Assembly: GCA_905221605.1 (NCBI GenBank)
Contig: CAJNDS010002242.1
Coordinates: 235,001 to 299,000, forward strand
DNA: 64,000 nt
Direction: 5' to 3'
Source: Symbiodinium natans
Lineage: Eukaryota > Sar > Dinophyceae > Suessiales > Symbiodiniaceae
The translations under genes and the position numbers were made by a program. The notes beneath the pieces are model-generated. The model was given only the letters and a program-made list of their open reading frames with translations, was not told where the DNA came from and made no database searches. Positions 20,200 to 30,806 of the stretch are shown here, piece by piece; within the stretch, counting starts at the first letter, position 1, and each line of letters opens with the position of its first letter.

Positions 20200-20865
20200 G
20201 TTTAGGGTTAGGGCTTCGGGCCTAGGGTTTTCGTTGGGCCTCTATTTCCTGGTTGTGGCCTTTTCTTCTCTGTGATGTCGACCCATTTCTGGTGGGCGGT
20301 TTGCCCACATACCCCTTATATCACCCCTCACCATCCCTATATTGCCCTTGTATACCCACCTGAAAATCTAAACCGAAAACCCTAAGTCCCTTTTCGGATC
20401 CTTATAGAAGGGACCCCGATTTGGAAACTCCCTTGCTGAAGTTGTCGTGAACCCATACATGTTACAGTACAGTCTAAAGGCCATACCTATGAACAACGCC
20501 ATGGTCCCGTGACATGTGAATGTTTGTAGTCGGCTCTCAAAACCCACCCCAGTTTGGCGAACCCTAAACCCTGAACCCTGAACCCGGGATCTCGACTATT
20601 TCTGGCACATCCTTATTGTTTACCCGAGCCCACACACAGACCCTGAAGGCGGGCGAGCACATGTGAGAGAAGGGTGTTGAGGGTTTTAGGGCTTCCGGGC
20701 GAAACCTAAAGCAGAGACCCCACACCCGAAATGGGCGTAGAGTAGGCCCTGATTCCCTTTTTTTCGGGTTCAGGTCTCAACCCTAAACCCTAAATCCTAA
20801 ACCCTAAACCCTAAACCCTAAACCCTAAACCCTAAACCCTAAACCTCCTACACTGGGAATCCCAG

Positions 20866-20934
20866 ACGCTCACCCTGTCCGACGGCACCAAATATGTGGC
20901 GCAGTGGAAAAACGACGAGCGGCACGGCGAGGCA
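20866..20934 (+). CDS. MORN gene exon
   Basis: GAATCCCAG acceptor, 23 codons TLTLSDGTKYVAQWKNDERH then GEA, donor GTCCGG at 20935; phase 0/0. Textbook MORN unit. Flanked by CCCTAAA upstream and TTTAGGG downstream. Confidence 0.8.
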
Positions 20935-20999
20935 GTCCGGGGGTTCTGGGGTTCTTAGGGTTTAGGGTTTAGGGTCTAGGGTTTAGGGTTTAGGATTTA

Positions 21000-21635
21000 G
21001 GGCTAGGGTTCTAAGGGTTCTTAGGGTTCTTAGGGTTTAGGGTTTAGGGTTCTAGGGTTCTTAGGGTTCTGGGGTTCTTGGGTTCTAGGGTTCTTGGGGT
21101 TGTAAGTGTTCTAGGGTTCTTGGGTTCTAGGGTTCTTGGGTTCTAGGGTTCTTAGGGTTCTAGGGTTCTAGGGTTCTCGGGTTCTAGGGTTCTTAGGGTT
21201 CTAGGGTTCTTGGGTTCTAGGGTTCTTTGGGTTCTTTGGGTTCTAGGGTTCTTAGGGTTTTAAGGGTTCTTGGGTTCTCGCGTTCTTAGGGTTCTAGGGT
21301 TCTTGGGGTTCTAGGGTTCTAGGGTTCTCGGGTTCTTGGGTTCAAGGGTTCTAGGGTTCTAGGGTTCTCTGGGTTCTAGGGTTCTTATGGTTCTAGGGTT
21401 CTTAGGTTCTAGGGTTCTTTGGGTTCTTTGGGTTCTAGGGTTCTTAGGGTTCTAAGGGTTCTTGGGTTCTCGGGTTCTTGGGTTCTCGGGTTCTTAGGGT
21501 TCTAGGGTTCTTAGGGTTCTAGGGTTCTAGGGTTCTAGGGTTCTAGGGTTCTAGGGTTCTAGGGTTCTAGGGTTCTAGGGTTCTAGGGTTCTAGGGTTCT
21601 AGGGTTCTAGGGTTCTAGGGTTCTAGGGTTCAGGG
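21000..21635 (+). repeat. TTCTAGGG octamer array
   Basis: About 75 eight-base units: first a degenerate TTCTAGGG/TTCTTGGG mixture, then from about 21,517 a perfect TTCTAGGG run. Lies in the intron after the exon at 20866. No variant of this kind is seen as a long array elsewhere in the window. Confidence 0.95.
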
Positions 21636-22278
21636 TTCACGATCTAGGGTTACTGGTTTAGGATTTAGGGTTTAGGGTTTACTTTTTAGGGTATGACAGA
21701 AGACTGCTAGTTGCCCTCGCATATGTATTCGTATGATTAAATGCCACTATTCATTCTACCAGTTCTTATACAGGGCTCATAGGGTTTAGGGCGTTCATCG
21801 GGTTGTTGTCGGGCTTTGGGGGCGTGTAGGGTTTGTGAGGTGTAGGGTTTGTGAGGTTTAAGGTTATAGGCTCGTACTACTAGTTACTACAAGGGGTAGG
21901 GTTGATAGGGTTTAGAAGCTGAGGATTTTGGGTTTATAGGGTTTGTTGGGTATGTGGGGCTTGTAGGGGTTATAGGGTTTATAGGGTTTGTAGGGTTTAT
22001 CGGGTGCAAAACTCAAACCACGCACGGGCAGACGGCGTTCTTTGGGCTTTATGGGATTCTGGTGATGGCATATCCAAGTAGGGCTTTAGGGTGTAGAGTT
22101 TTGGTGCTTGTTTGCACAAACGAACCACAAAATGCCCTGAAAACAGCACCAGCTCTAAGCTTCCAGAAGCACACATCCACCACCTCACATATGGATTTCA
22201 CCCTAAACCCTAAACCGTAAAGCCCGAAACCCTAAAGCCTAAACACCCAACGCTTCTCCATAAGTGGAGCTGCTCCAG

Positions 22279-22329
22279 GGAAAAGAGCTGTGCCCGGATG
22301 GTACGACCTTTGAAGGCCCAAAGTGCCGC
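22279..22329 (+). CDS. MORN gene exon
   Basis: GCTCCAG acceptor at 22272-22278, 17 codons GKELCPDGTTFEGPKCR, donor GTTTCG at 22330, phase 0/0. Joins 20866-20934 to give ERHGEA|GKELCPDGTTFEG, a proper MORN transition. Confidence 0.75.
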
Positions 22330-22848
22330 GTTTCGGGGGAGGTTCAGGGTTTGGGGTTCAGGGGTTCGGGTTTAGGGTTTGGGGTTTAGGGTTTAGGGTT
22401 GCATCTTGTTGTTGTTTTTGTAGTTTCCAGGGCTTTGTGGGGTTGTAGGGCTTTGGGAGAAGAGCTTTGTTTTCATTGTTCGGGGGGTGTGGGGTTGGGA
22501 CGTAGAGTTTGTTTGCAGGGTGTAGGATCGGGGCTTAATTAGGGCTTTCGGGCCTGTATGTTGCAAGGCTTTCCGTCCTGTATGTTGCAAGGGCGTAGGG
22601 TTTGCTAGGGTCATTTAGGGTTTGGGGTGTTTAGAGTGGTTTGTTGTCTGAGGTTTGGTCGGCTTAGGATTGATAGTGCGCTGCGGCTTTCAAGTTTTGA
22701 GGGGGTGGGTTCGCTTGCCGAAGGGTGGTCAGGTAACTGTTAGAATGCAGTCCATCATATTCAGTGTACCCTTTTTTTTGTGGCTTTCCACCCCTAAACC
22801 CTAAACCCTAAATCCTAAACCCTAAGCAAACAAGCTCCCAACATCAAG

Positions 22849-22890
22849 AAAGGCCTGTGGCGGTCGCCCGGAGGCTCTACGGCCCTTATA
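22849..22890 (+). CDS. MORN gene exon
   Basis: ACATCAAG acceptor, 14 codons KGLWRSPGGSTALI, donor GTTGAG at 22891. Phase 0 in agrees with the exon at 22279. Confidence 0.6.
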
Positions 22891-22934
22891 GTTGAGGGTT
22901 TAGGGTTTAGGGTATTCTGAACCACGAGAAGATG

Positions 22935-23043
22935 TAGGTTGGGATGTTGCCCCTTGTACTAACAGTCCTTGTTAGGGATGATAGTACCCCCTAATACAAT
23001 CCCCATTAAAGACTGTTAGTATAAGGGCTAACATCCCAGCCTA
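22935..23043. mobile_element. MITE-like element, family A, best copy
   Basis: TAGGTTGGGATGTTGCCCCT, then TGTACTAACAGTCCTT, is mirrored by AAGACTGTTAGTATAAGGGC and TAACATCCCAGCCTA. The core is a few dozen bases. Related copies: 33753-33888, 54915-55054, 60993-61093 and a broken one at 35583-35774. Confidence 0.8.
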
Positions 23044-23084
23044 TAACCCTAAACCCTAGACCCTAAACCCTAAAGTCCACCAAG

Positions 23085-23151
23085 CAGGTCACTACGTGGC
23101 GGGCATGAGACACGGCTATGGCATCATGAAGTGGCCGGGCGCTGGGGAGCC
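23085..23151 (+). CDS. MORN gene exon with consensus donor
   Basis: CCACCAAG acceptor. GHYVAGMRHGYGIMKWPGAG then E plus two bases, donor GTAAGC at 23152, phase 2 out. MORN unit (GHYVAGMRHGYG). Confidence 0.8.
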
Positions 23152-23303
23152 GTAAGCCCTAAACCCTTAACCCTTAACCCTAAACCCTTAACCCTTAACC
23201 CTTAACCCTAAACCCTAAACCCTAAACCTCAGGGGCCTAGGGAAGGGAGGTGCTGGCTGCCTGCCATCTGCTCAAAAAGTATCGGCTTTGGTCTTTGGGG
23301 TTC

Positions 23304-23421
23304 TAGTCTAGGACCCGGAGTGGGCCCTTATTTCATGTTTTTAGGGCTGGGGTTCCCTTATCATCCCCCTAAAACCAAAAAGTGTACCCTTTTCATTCCT
23401 AGGTTTCTCCTGGGTCTAGTA
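23304..23421. mobile_element. MITE-like element, family G, copy 1
   Basis: TAGTCTAGGACCCGGAG pairs with CTCCTGGGTCTAGTA. The core AACCAAAAAG...CCCTTTTCATTCC is shared with 42,470-42,572. Confidence 0.55.
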
Positions 23422-23620
23422 GGGTTTCGCACCTTAGACCTCAAAGACTAAACGCCCCAACTCAAGGATTTTTTTTTGGGGGGGAGGGGAGGGGTTCGTT
23501 CCGCCTGGGTCTTGGGGTGGTGATTCGCAGCTTAGGCCAGCCCTGAACCCTGTGTATGTTCCAGGCTGTAAGCCCTAAACCCTGAAACCTAAATCACCAT
23601 ACGGGTGGCTGTCAAAATTG

Positions 23621-23688
23621 TGATCTCTTTTGGGGTGCCCTACAATATTTGGTGCCGTATTATAATCGGGATCCAAAAAGGGACCATC
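23621..23688. mobile_element. MITE-like element, family F, copy 2
   Basis: GATCTCTTTTGGGGTGCCC at the left, GATCCAAAAAGGGACC at the right, core GGTGCCGTATTATAA as in the copy at 6083. A possible third, weaker copy is at 20385-20420. Confidence 0.5.
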
Positions 23689-24244
23689 ATCTTCACAACC
23701 ACCCATACTCAGAAAATACCAGGCTAAACACAAAGTCTTCAAACTCTAAGCCCTGTGCCTAATGGAGAGACCCTTGTACGGGACCCTAGTGCTTAGGGAT
23801 GACAGCTATGCAGCGCACATATACATACACATGTACACAGAAAAAAGTATATATATATACACATCTATGTGTATATATGTACATACGTATTTCTTTTCTA
23901 TTGAATCAGTTTTGTGGATGAAAATGGGTTTATCATATGGTTATTAGTGAGCAATTAGAATCCCTAGTTCATATACGGACTAGAGAAGTGTGTAGGGTCT
24001 TATAATACATGGGTTTATCTACATAAGGTATAATGGGTGCTATGGGGTACTATAGGATGAAGGGCTTGGTACCTCTTGAATAAGCGGGTAAGGCCTTAAA
24101 ACCCTCTATCCTAATGTCTTGTATCTAGGGGATCCTTCGGCTTCGACGCCACAAGTCCTGAGACATGGGGCTTACCAACCCATAATCGTGTTGCAAACCT
24201 CAAACACCAAAAACACTCTAAACCCGAAACCCTGAAACCCTGAA

Positions 24245-24397
24245 ACATTTATCAAGTTTCCTCAAAAGGCCGGAGTCAAACACCCAAAACACTCTAAACC
24301 CGAAACCCTGAAACCCTGAGACGTTCCCCTAAACCCTAAACCCTAAACCCTAAACCCTAAACCCTAAACCCTAAGGTCCATCAAGTTTCCTCAAAAG
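24245..24397 (+). repeat. Duplicated acceptor region before a MORN exon
   Basis: ATCAAGTTTCCTCAAAAGGC occurs at 24250 and again at 24380, where it is the acceptor side of the exon at 24398. A second duplicated string (AACACTCTAAACCCGAAACC) precedes each. Confidence 0.7.
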
Positions 24398-24453
24398 GCC
24401 CGAGGGCTCCAAGTACTCCGGCATGTTCGAGCGGGGCCGCCGCTCTCCGGAAG
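24398..24453 (+). CDS. MORN gene exon
   Basis: CTCAAAAG acceptor. In phase with the exon ending at 23151 it reads EPPEGSKYSGMFERGRRSP. MORN unit YSGMFERGR. No GT at the end before a purine run, so the donor is unclear (GA or GC possible). Confidence 0.65.
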
Positions 24454-24586
24454 GGGGGGAGGGGGGGCAGAAGGGGGGAGAGGAGGGTTTAGGGTTTAGG
24501 GTTTAGGGTTTAGGGTTTAGGGTTCAGGGCTTAGGGCGCGGGGGGGGGGGGTGGCGAAAGGGGCTCCATTCGGGTTGGGAGCGGTT

Positions 24587-24716
24587 GCTTGGAAGCTCTT
24601 TCGACTTAGTAAGTTTATTTAGCGTCCTCTAGAAACCCTCAGTATCCTCTAGAAACCCTCTTATAGCCCTCAAAAACCCACCCGACTAACCCTACCTACT
24701 AAGTCAACAGTGCTTC
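24587..24716. mobile_element. MITE-like element, family C, copy 2
   Basis: GCTTGGAAGCTCTTTCGACT then TAGTAAGT at the left; ACTAAGTCAACAGTGCTT at the right. The core carries a 22-bp direct duplication (CCTCTAGAAACCCTC twice). Confidence 0.75.
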
Positions 24717-25128
24717 AGGGTTTAGGGTTTAGGGCTTTGGGCATTGGGCTTTGGGCTTTGGGCTTTCAGGGCTTCCGTGTTCAGGGCTGAGGGGGGTTGG
24801 GGTTTGGGGCTTGGGGTGTGTAGGGTTTAGGGCTTTGGGGTTTAGGGTCACCCTAAGGGTCCATGTACCTAAATAGGGAATACTTGAGCCATAAAGTACT
24901 TCCTATATAAAGACTTTGGGGCCCAAGTATAAAAAACAATAAGGTTTATGGACCCTTTTAGGGTCAAGTTTGGGTCTGAGAGGTTTGGGTTTCAGGGTTT
25001 AGTGTCAAAGCCCAAGAAACACCAAGCCCCGAACCCCGAACCCCGAATTCGAAGACCCAAACTTGCCCCTAAATCCTACGAACCCCAAAAAGCCCTAAAC
25101 CCTACGCCCCCGAAGCCCCAAACTTGGC

Positions 25129-25228
25129 CTTACTGGCTCAAAACCCAACTTTTCAATTTTGGGCTTCTTATAATGTAGTTTATTCTGAAAGTTTCAACTT
25201 TTATTTCCTTGGGTTTTGGGCCAGTAAG
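25129..25228. mobile_element. 100-bp MITE-like element, family E, copy 1
   Basis: CTTACTGGCTCAAAACCCAA at the left, TTGGGTTTTGGGCCAGTAAG at the right. Nearly identical over its whole length to 48277-48377 (one indel), the youngest-looking element pair in the window. Host flanks differ, so it is a dispersed copy rather than a segmental duplication. Confidence 0.85.
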
Positions 25229-25489
25229 CCCTTGGGATGGTGTCTCAGTTCTTTTCGTGACATCAAAAGCAGCCAAGGAGCCAATGGTCAGGGGGAGCTG
25301 CTTCGCACAGATGGCTCCGCAAGCATCTCAGGGTTTAGGGTTTAGGGCTTCCGGTTTAGGATGTTTTTCAGCTGGGGTTTGGGGCTCGGGGCTCGGGGCG
25401 TTGCATTTGTCGTTTGCGCAAAGCCAAACAACCTCCTCGAAGACCCTAAGCCCTACATCCAGCCTTGTGGTTAAGCTTCCTGTGCTGTG

Positions 25490-25620
25490 TGTGCATGTAC
25501 GTATGCATGCATGCATGGATGGATGGTTCGGCTGGCTGGCTGGCTGGCTGGCTGGACGTATGTATGTATGTATGTATGTATGTATGTATGTATGTATGTA
25601 TGTATGTGTAGGTAGGTATA
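25490..25620. repeat. Microsatellites (GCATG)n, (GGCT)n and (GTAT)n
   Basis: ATGC-rich start, five GGCT units, then 12-13 GTAT units. Open frames over it are artefacts. Confidence 0.85.
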
Positions 25621-25810
25621 TAACGTGTGCATTATATATCTATATGTATATACACACATTGACTGCCAAGTAACTGTTTTGGTTATCCGGAGACCGCTGT
25701 GTGATGGACTCAACGCTAGTTGGACAGTCAAGAACCCTGCAAGGCCCTAAAACCCTAAACCCTAAACCCCTGACAAAAAGCTCCCTAAAGCTCGGAGGGT
25801 GCCTTCCAAG

Positions 25811-25896
25811 GTCTACCGTGGCCAGTTCTGCGAGGACTGCATGTCCGGAGAGGGCCGCATGCAGTGGCGCGACGGCCGGGAGCCCGGATTTGGAAT
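25811..25896 (+). CDS. MORN gene exon
   Basis: CTTCCAAG acceptor. VYRGQFCEDCMSGEGRMQWR then DGREPGFGM, GT at 25897. MORN unit VYRGQF...GEG. Confidence 0.75.
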
Positions 25897-26139
25897 GTGT
25901 TGTAGGGTTTAGGGTTTAGGGCAAGGGTTTAGGGTTTAGGGTGAGGGGTTTAGGGTTTAGGGTTTGGGGTTTAGGCTTTAGGGTGAGGGGTTTGGGGTTT
26001 GCTGTTTGGGGTTTGGGGTTTAGGGTTTGGGTTTGGGGTTTGAGGTTTGGGGTTTGTTAAGTTTTGGGGATTATGAAAACTTGCTCCTCAGGGTTTAGGG
26101 CCTGGACGGCCCTCTGGGCGGTCGAAACCCAGCCCAAAG

Positions 26140-26200
26140 GTTCCGACCAACCCGGAAAGCCCCGACTTCTCCGGCGAAATCCTTCACGCCTTCCTCAGCT
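26140..26200 (+). CDS. Possible MORN gene exon
   Basis: CCCAAAG acceptor, VPTNPESPDFSGEILHAFLS, then a C-tract. DFSGEI resembles a MORN strand. No good donor before 26,210. Confidence 0.4.
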
Positions 26201-26444
26201 CCCCCCCCCCCCGTGCCCTTACTAAGCCCTGAACCCCGTATCTAAACCCTAAGTAAGGCGCTTTTAGGAATCTGCAAATGTACTCGCACCCGGAATGTTT
26301 TGTCTCCAGCCTTTGTCTTAACTTACGGTACCGAGTGACTATGAACCGGAGAACCTAGTGTCGGGTACATATGGGGTCCATAGGCCCCTAAACCTTAAAC
26401 CCTAAACCCTGAAAACCCTACTGGCGAATCTGTCGGGACTGAAG

Positions 26445-26490
26445 GTGTGGAATACGTCGGCCAGTTTGTGGCCAACAAGCTGCTTGGCCG
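26445..26490 (+). CDS. MORN gene exon with telomere-unit donor
   Basis: CTGAAG acceptor, GVEYVGQFVANKLLG plus two bases, then GTTTAGGG directly: the donor GT belongs to the first telomere unit (26491). Confidence 0.7.
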
Positions 26491-26961
26491 GTTTAGGGTT
26501 TAGGGTTTAGGGTTTAGGGTCTAGGGTTTAGGGTTTAGGCTTCGGCGTCCCTGCTGCGGTTTTGGGTTTAGGGGAAAGGCTTCCTTTCGGTGGTTTTAGG
26601 GTTTAGGGTTTAGGCTTCAGGGCTTAGGGTTTCAGGTACTGGATTTAGGGCTTTTTTGGGGGCGTCAAGGCATTGGTGGGTATTTCTAGGGTCTAGCGGA
26701 GTTTGCTTTCCTGTGTTTTGTACTGGGACACCTTGGCTAAACCCTACTTAAGCCCTGTTCGGGTTTAGGGTTGCCGGCGTTTTGGATTCGGACCCCTGAT
26801 TCGTTCAGAATGCAGCCTTACGTAGTCGACCAACCGAAGCACACAAAGGTAGCCACTCCAGAGCATGGAGGGAACCTGATGCCTAAGAATGTCAACAGCC
26901 CACATGGGCAGGAAGGCTACCAAAATCCTAAACCCTCAACCCCAAGAGATTGCACCCTAAG

Positions 26962-27110
26962 AGATCGCGACCTTCAAAAAAATTCGTCTCGGAGCTGTCG
27001 GCAGCCCTGCAAATCTCATCGAGCAGAACTTCAAGAAAGCCTTTGGGAATCCCGACACCGTCTTGAGCCTTTAGCTTCGCGAGTTGAGCAACGACAAAAC
27101 GGTTTAGGGT
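26962..27110 (+). pseudogene. Coding-like fragment with an in-frame stop
   Basis: After CCTAAG the frame reads IATFKKIRLGAVGSPANLIE then QNF, KKAFGNPDTVLSL, TAG, LRELSNDKT. The FGNPD..LRELS pattern recalls the gag-like domain of some LTR retroelements, but this is only a resemblance. A short upstream copy of its start (AAGAGATTGCACC against AAGAGATCGCGACC) repeats the acceptor-duplication theme. May be a broken element or an unrelated exon inside the MORN intron. Confidence 0.35.
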
Positions 27111-27320
27111 TTAGGGTTTAGGGTTTAGGGTTTAGGGTTTGGGGTTTAGGGTTTAGGGTTTAGGGTTTAGGGTTTAGGGTTTAGGGTTTCAAAGTCAAGC
27201 AAGTTCTTGCTTCGTCGTCAGGGCCTTTGGACCGGTTCCAACCCCCAACCCCCAACCCCCTAAACCCTAAACCCTAAACCCGAAACCCTAAACCCTAAAC
27301 CCTAAACCCTAAATTACAAG

Positions 27321-27475
27321 CATCGTTTTTTGACAATGAGCCTCACAGCATGGAGGAGATCCGAAATCAGCGTGCCAAGATGACTGCGTTTCTTTCCTTG
27401 ACGGCTCACTTGATGGCTCTCTCAGAGTTTGGCGATCGCTACTGCAACATCTCTTGGGAAACCCTTTTCGCTTAG
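27321..27475 (+). CDS. Coding-like stretch interrupted by a MITE
   Basis: Frame FFDNEPHSMEEIRNQRAKMT then AFLSLTAHLMALSEFGDRYC, NISWETLFA and TAG. The stop lies inside the family C element that begins at 27452. Possibly the continuation of the fragment at 26962. Not MORN-like. Confidence 0.4.
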
Positions 27476-27566
27476 TAAGTCTGCTTAGTAAGTATTCCTT
27501 AGAAAGCCTATTATCATCCCCATAGCCCACCCTTACGAACCGTACCTGCCAAAAGGGCTTCCAAGC
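27452..27566. mobile_element. MITE-like element, family C, copy 3
   Basis: CTTGGGAAACCCTTTTCGCTTAGTAAGT at the left; CCAAAAGGGCTTCCAAG at the right. It appears to have landed in a coding-like stretch. Confidence 0.65.
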
Positions 27567-28135
27567 ACCCGACTCGCCGTTCAGAAGCCCCCAGCTCGTA
27601 GCACCCTCAACCCCAAAACACTTCACTCTGCTCCCCAATGCCTCAGAACCTTAGACCCTTACCAAACCCCCACCCCCCGCCCTCAAACAAAAAAATCAGT
27701 AAGCCCTATACCCTTACCAAAACCTTAAACCCCATGCTTTACATCTGCAAAGCATCTGGGTGCATCAAAAAAAAGGATCCATGCCAAGATTCCGCAGAAA
27801 AAGAACGGTGCATCTAAGGTTTCGTGTTTACTCTAGGATTTAGAGTCCCTAAGCCCTAAGCCCTAAGCCCTAAACCCTAAACCCTAAACCCTAAACCCCA
27901 CGTTGCTCGCGTTGTTTCGGGATTCTCGGCTCCGCGTGGGGTCCATGGATAGGGGTTTGCGGGGGTGGGGTTCTTTGGGGCACTTCGGGTTGAAGGGCTT
28001 GCCCTAAACCCTAAACCCTACACCTTAAACCCTAAACCTTAAACCCTAAACCCTAAGCCCTAAACCCTAAACCCTACACCTTAAACCCTAAACCTTAAAC
28101 CCTACACCTTACGCCCTAAACCCTACAAACCCAAG

Positions 28136-28200
28136 AAGTGGGCACCGAGGCGCGAAGGCTTCGGCAAGATGACGTGGACCAGCGGAAGGCGTGGACTGAG
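28136..28200 (+). CDS. MORN gene exon
   Basis: ACCCAAG acceptor. KWAPRREGFGKMTWTSGRR then GL plus two bases, donor GTCTAG at 28201. Joins the next exon in phase. Confidence 0.7.
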
Positions 28201-28721
28201 GTCTAGGGGGTTTAGGGTTTAGGGTTTAGGGTTTAGGGTTTAGGGTTTAGGGTTTTAGGGTTTTAGGGTTTTAGGGTTTAGGGTTTAGATTTTCGGGTTT
28301 AGGGTTTGGGTTGTGGGGTTTAGGGTTCGGCGCTTGAGGGTTTGGGGTTTAGGGTTTAGCGGTTGAGGGTTTAGGGGTTTAGGGCTTAGGGTTTCGGTAC
28401 TTGGTGAAGGAGCTGCTCGAGATTGGCTTTTTTAGGGTTTGGGCTTCGGGGTTGTTTGTTTTTTTGCCCTCCAAACCCTAAACCTCAGTCACCGCCCCCC
28501 CCCCCCCCCCCCCCCCAACAAAAGCCCCAAACCTTGAGTCCCTACAGCCTGATCAAATCCGAAAATTTGAATTTTAGCCTCTGCACCCCAAATCCTGAAC
28601 CCTAAACCCCAAATCCTGAACCCTAAACCCTAAACCCTAAACCCTAAACCCTAAACCCTAAACCCTAAACCCTAAACCCTAAACCCTAGGCCCGGCCTTG
28701 CTGCCCACTCGCATGTTGCAG

Positions 28722-28767
28722 GTGGAAGAAGTACGAAGGGCACTGGAAGGATGGCATGCAACATGAA
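28722..28767 (+). CDS. MORN gene exon
   Basis: GTTGCAG acceptor, RWKKYEGHWKDGMQHE (first codon split with the previous exon), donor GTAGGC at 28768. Canonical MORN YEGHWKDG. The flanks are a CCCTAAA array and a TTTAGGG array. Confidence 0.8.
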
Positions 28768-29229
28768 GTAGGCGGGTCGGGGTTTAGGGTTTAGGGTTTA
28801 GGGTTTAGGGTTTAGGGTTTAGGATTTAGGGTTTAGGGTTGAGGGTTTAGGGTTTGGGGTTTAGGGCTTAGGGTTTAGGGTTTAGGGTTTAGGGTTTAGG
28901 GTTTAGGGTTTAGGGTTTAGGGTTTAGGGTTGATGTTTAGGGGTTACGGTGGGGGGATCATGTCTTGCCCTTCGCGAGTCAGGATGCAAGTAAGGGAGGG
29001 CCGTAAGGGCCAAGGGCCTTCCCTTTACTAGTATTTGCTTCCCTAAACCCTAAACCCTAAACCCTAAACCCTAAACCCTAAACCCTAAACCCTAAACCCT
29101 AAACCCTAAACCCTAAACCCTAAACCCTTTATAAACCCTAAGCCCTAAACCCTGAACCCTAAACCAAATACTGAAGCAAATAGTAGTTGATTAAGACTTG
29201 CTCAGGGGTTATTTGTGTAGGATCTGCAG

Positions 29230-29278
29230 GGCCTACGGACCTCGAGGCCTAGACGGGTTCCGCAACCGAATAATTCCT
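29230..29278 (+). CDS. Possible MORN gene exon
   Basis: GATCTGCAG acceptor; frame AYGPRGLDGFRNRIIP to GTCTCA at 29279. The phase with the exon at 28722 is not compatible in this frame, so an exon may be missing. Confidence 0.45.
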
Positions 29279-29336
29279 GTCTCATACTTCTAGTTGCAGG
29301 ACTTTTCGTGGAGGGGGTTTAGGGTTTAGGGTTCAA

Positions 29337-29450
29337 GGAGGGGTATGTAACCCAAGGTTCCCTAGTACTCCCCACTGCTCCCTAAGGCTCCCTCAGCTTC
29401 CCTAAGGGTCCCTAGGTACCTCCCCCTCCCCCCCCTCCCCCCCCTACATG
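29337..29450. mobile_element. Family J element, copy 1
   Basis: GGGGTATGTAACCCAAGGTT then CCCTA...CTCCCCACTGCTCCCTAA, rich in TCCCTA phrases. Inverted relatives are at 43,684-43,812 and 63,895-63,998 (GGGAACCTTGGGTTACATGC). Not an obvious inverted repeat itself. Confidence 0.6.
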
Positions 29451-30172
29451 ATAGCATTTCAAATTAGACGATGGATAGGCTTCATGTTTTTCAGTCCTTC
29501 AGGGCTCGGAGCCTACCGAAGACTAAGTTTCCTAAATCCGACACCCTGAACCCTGAACCCTAAACCCTAAACCCTGAACCCTGAACCCCAAACCCTAAAC
29601 CCTACCAAACACTAAGTCGCGGTCAGGGACCCTCCTGGATCATCAAGACCAGGCAAGGTTGCGCGCTTCGGGCTTGGGCTGCTGCAGGGAGTTCAGGTTT
29701 TGGATTGTCAGGGGCGTAACCCCAAGCCCTAAACCCTAAACCCTAAACCCTCAACCCTAAGCCCTAAGCCCCAAACCCTAAACCCTAAACCCTAAACCCT
29801 AAACCCTAAACCCTAAACCCTAAACCCTAAACCCTAAACCCTAAACCCTAAACCCTAAACCCTAAACCCTAAACCCTAAACCCTAACCCTAAGAGGAGTT
29901 GGGGAAGGTTGGGTTGAAACCCTTGCAGGGGTCGGAGTTGCCACGTCGAGAATGACGGGAGGCGGTTGAGGTGGCCTAAGGGTTGAAGGTTCAAAGGTTA
30001 TGAGGGTTGTATTTGGGTTTAGGGTTTAGGGTTTAGGGTTTAGGGTTTAGGGTTTAGGGTTTAGGGTTTAGGGTTTAGGGTTTAGGGTACCCTATACCCT
30101 GAACTAAGCCCCAAACCCGGGTTGTTGTGTGTTTAAGACACGACTGCGATGTTTCCAGGCCATTGTTTCCAG

Positions 30173-30218
30173 GTCAGGACAGCCTAAGGCATTCTTCAAG
30201 CTGATTCCTGCAGATCAT
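30173..30218 (+). CDS. MORN gene region exon
   Basis: TTTCCAG acceptor, SGQPKAFFKLIPADH, donor GTCGAA at 30219, phase 0 out. No MORN motif. Confidence 0.5.
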
Positions 30219-30545
30219 GTCGAAGTGTGTTTAGAGGGGTTTTGCGGGGCTTAGAGGCTCAAGGGTGTTTAGGTTTTTGGGTTAAGGGTGTTTAGTTTTT
30301 TTATACGTTTTTTGGGTAACATTCGCAGCTCGTGGTTTTGACATCTCATGGGTGTTGTAAATATATTCACAAATAATTCTCAAGGCCCCAAAGATAGTAG
30401 TTGGTGCTTTAGGGGAGGGGAGAAGAATGCTGCCTGGAGAACACCCCTAAACCCTAGACCCTCAACCCTAACCCTAGACAACCCTAAACCCTAAACCCGA
30501 AACCGTAAACCCTAAACCCTAAACCCGAATCCCTCCCCTGCTCAG

Positions 30546-30612
30546 ATATACCCTAGAGTATCCAGGGCAAATTTCGTCCCCACGCCGACCCTTAAACGAC
30601 TCGAGCAGCTGC
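30546..30612 (+). CDS. MORN gene region exon
   Basis: CTGCTCAG acceptor, phase 0. IYPRVSRANFVPTPTLKRLE then QL, GT at 30613 just before a G-tract. Compatible with the exon at 30173. Confidence 0.5.
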
Positions 30613-30737
30613 GTGGGGGGGGGGGGAGGGGGGGGGGGTGGCCCAAACCCTAAACCCTAAACCTTAAACCCTAGACCCTAAACCCTAAAACCCCTGAACC
30701 TTAGCTTTCGTGATGGAGCGAGACCGGCGTCTGTCAG

Positions 30738-30806
30738 GAGTTCCGGGGCTTTTTCAAGTTTGGCAAGCTCGACTACTGGATCGACGACCACGACCACAAG
30801 AAGTGA
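30738..30806 (+). CDS. MORN gene, last exon
   Basis: TCTGTCAG acceptor. EFRGFFKFGKLDYWIDDHD then HKK and TGA. EFRGFFKFGK is a degenerate MORN strand. CCCTAAA arrays follow, rather than TTTAGGG as after most internal exons. Confidence 0.65.
   Translation, partial: EFRGFFKFGKLDYWIDDHDHKK

Larger units (their letters stand above)
18314..30806 (+). other. Gene region B: MORN-repeat protein, about 17 exons
   Basis: Runs from an ATG exon at 18314 to a TGA at 30804-30806 through many short exons, most holding pieces of MORN repeats (YxGxxxxGxxxGxG). Examples: YEGQ at 19269, KFSGGVCRNGTK at 20160, TKYVAQWKNDERHG at 20890, TTFEG at 22305, YSGMFERGR at 24415, VYRGQF at 25811, VEYVGQF at 26447 and YEGHWKDG at 28731. 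Several neighbouring exons join in compatible phases (20866/22279/22849, 23085/24398, 28136/28722, 30173/30546). MORN proteins of protists act at membranes and in cell-division or cortical scaffolds; this one's role is unknown. Two exon-like pieces at 26,962-27,474 do not look like MORN and may belong elsewhere. Confidence 0.75.
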
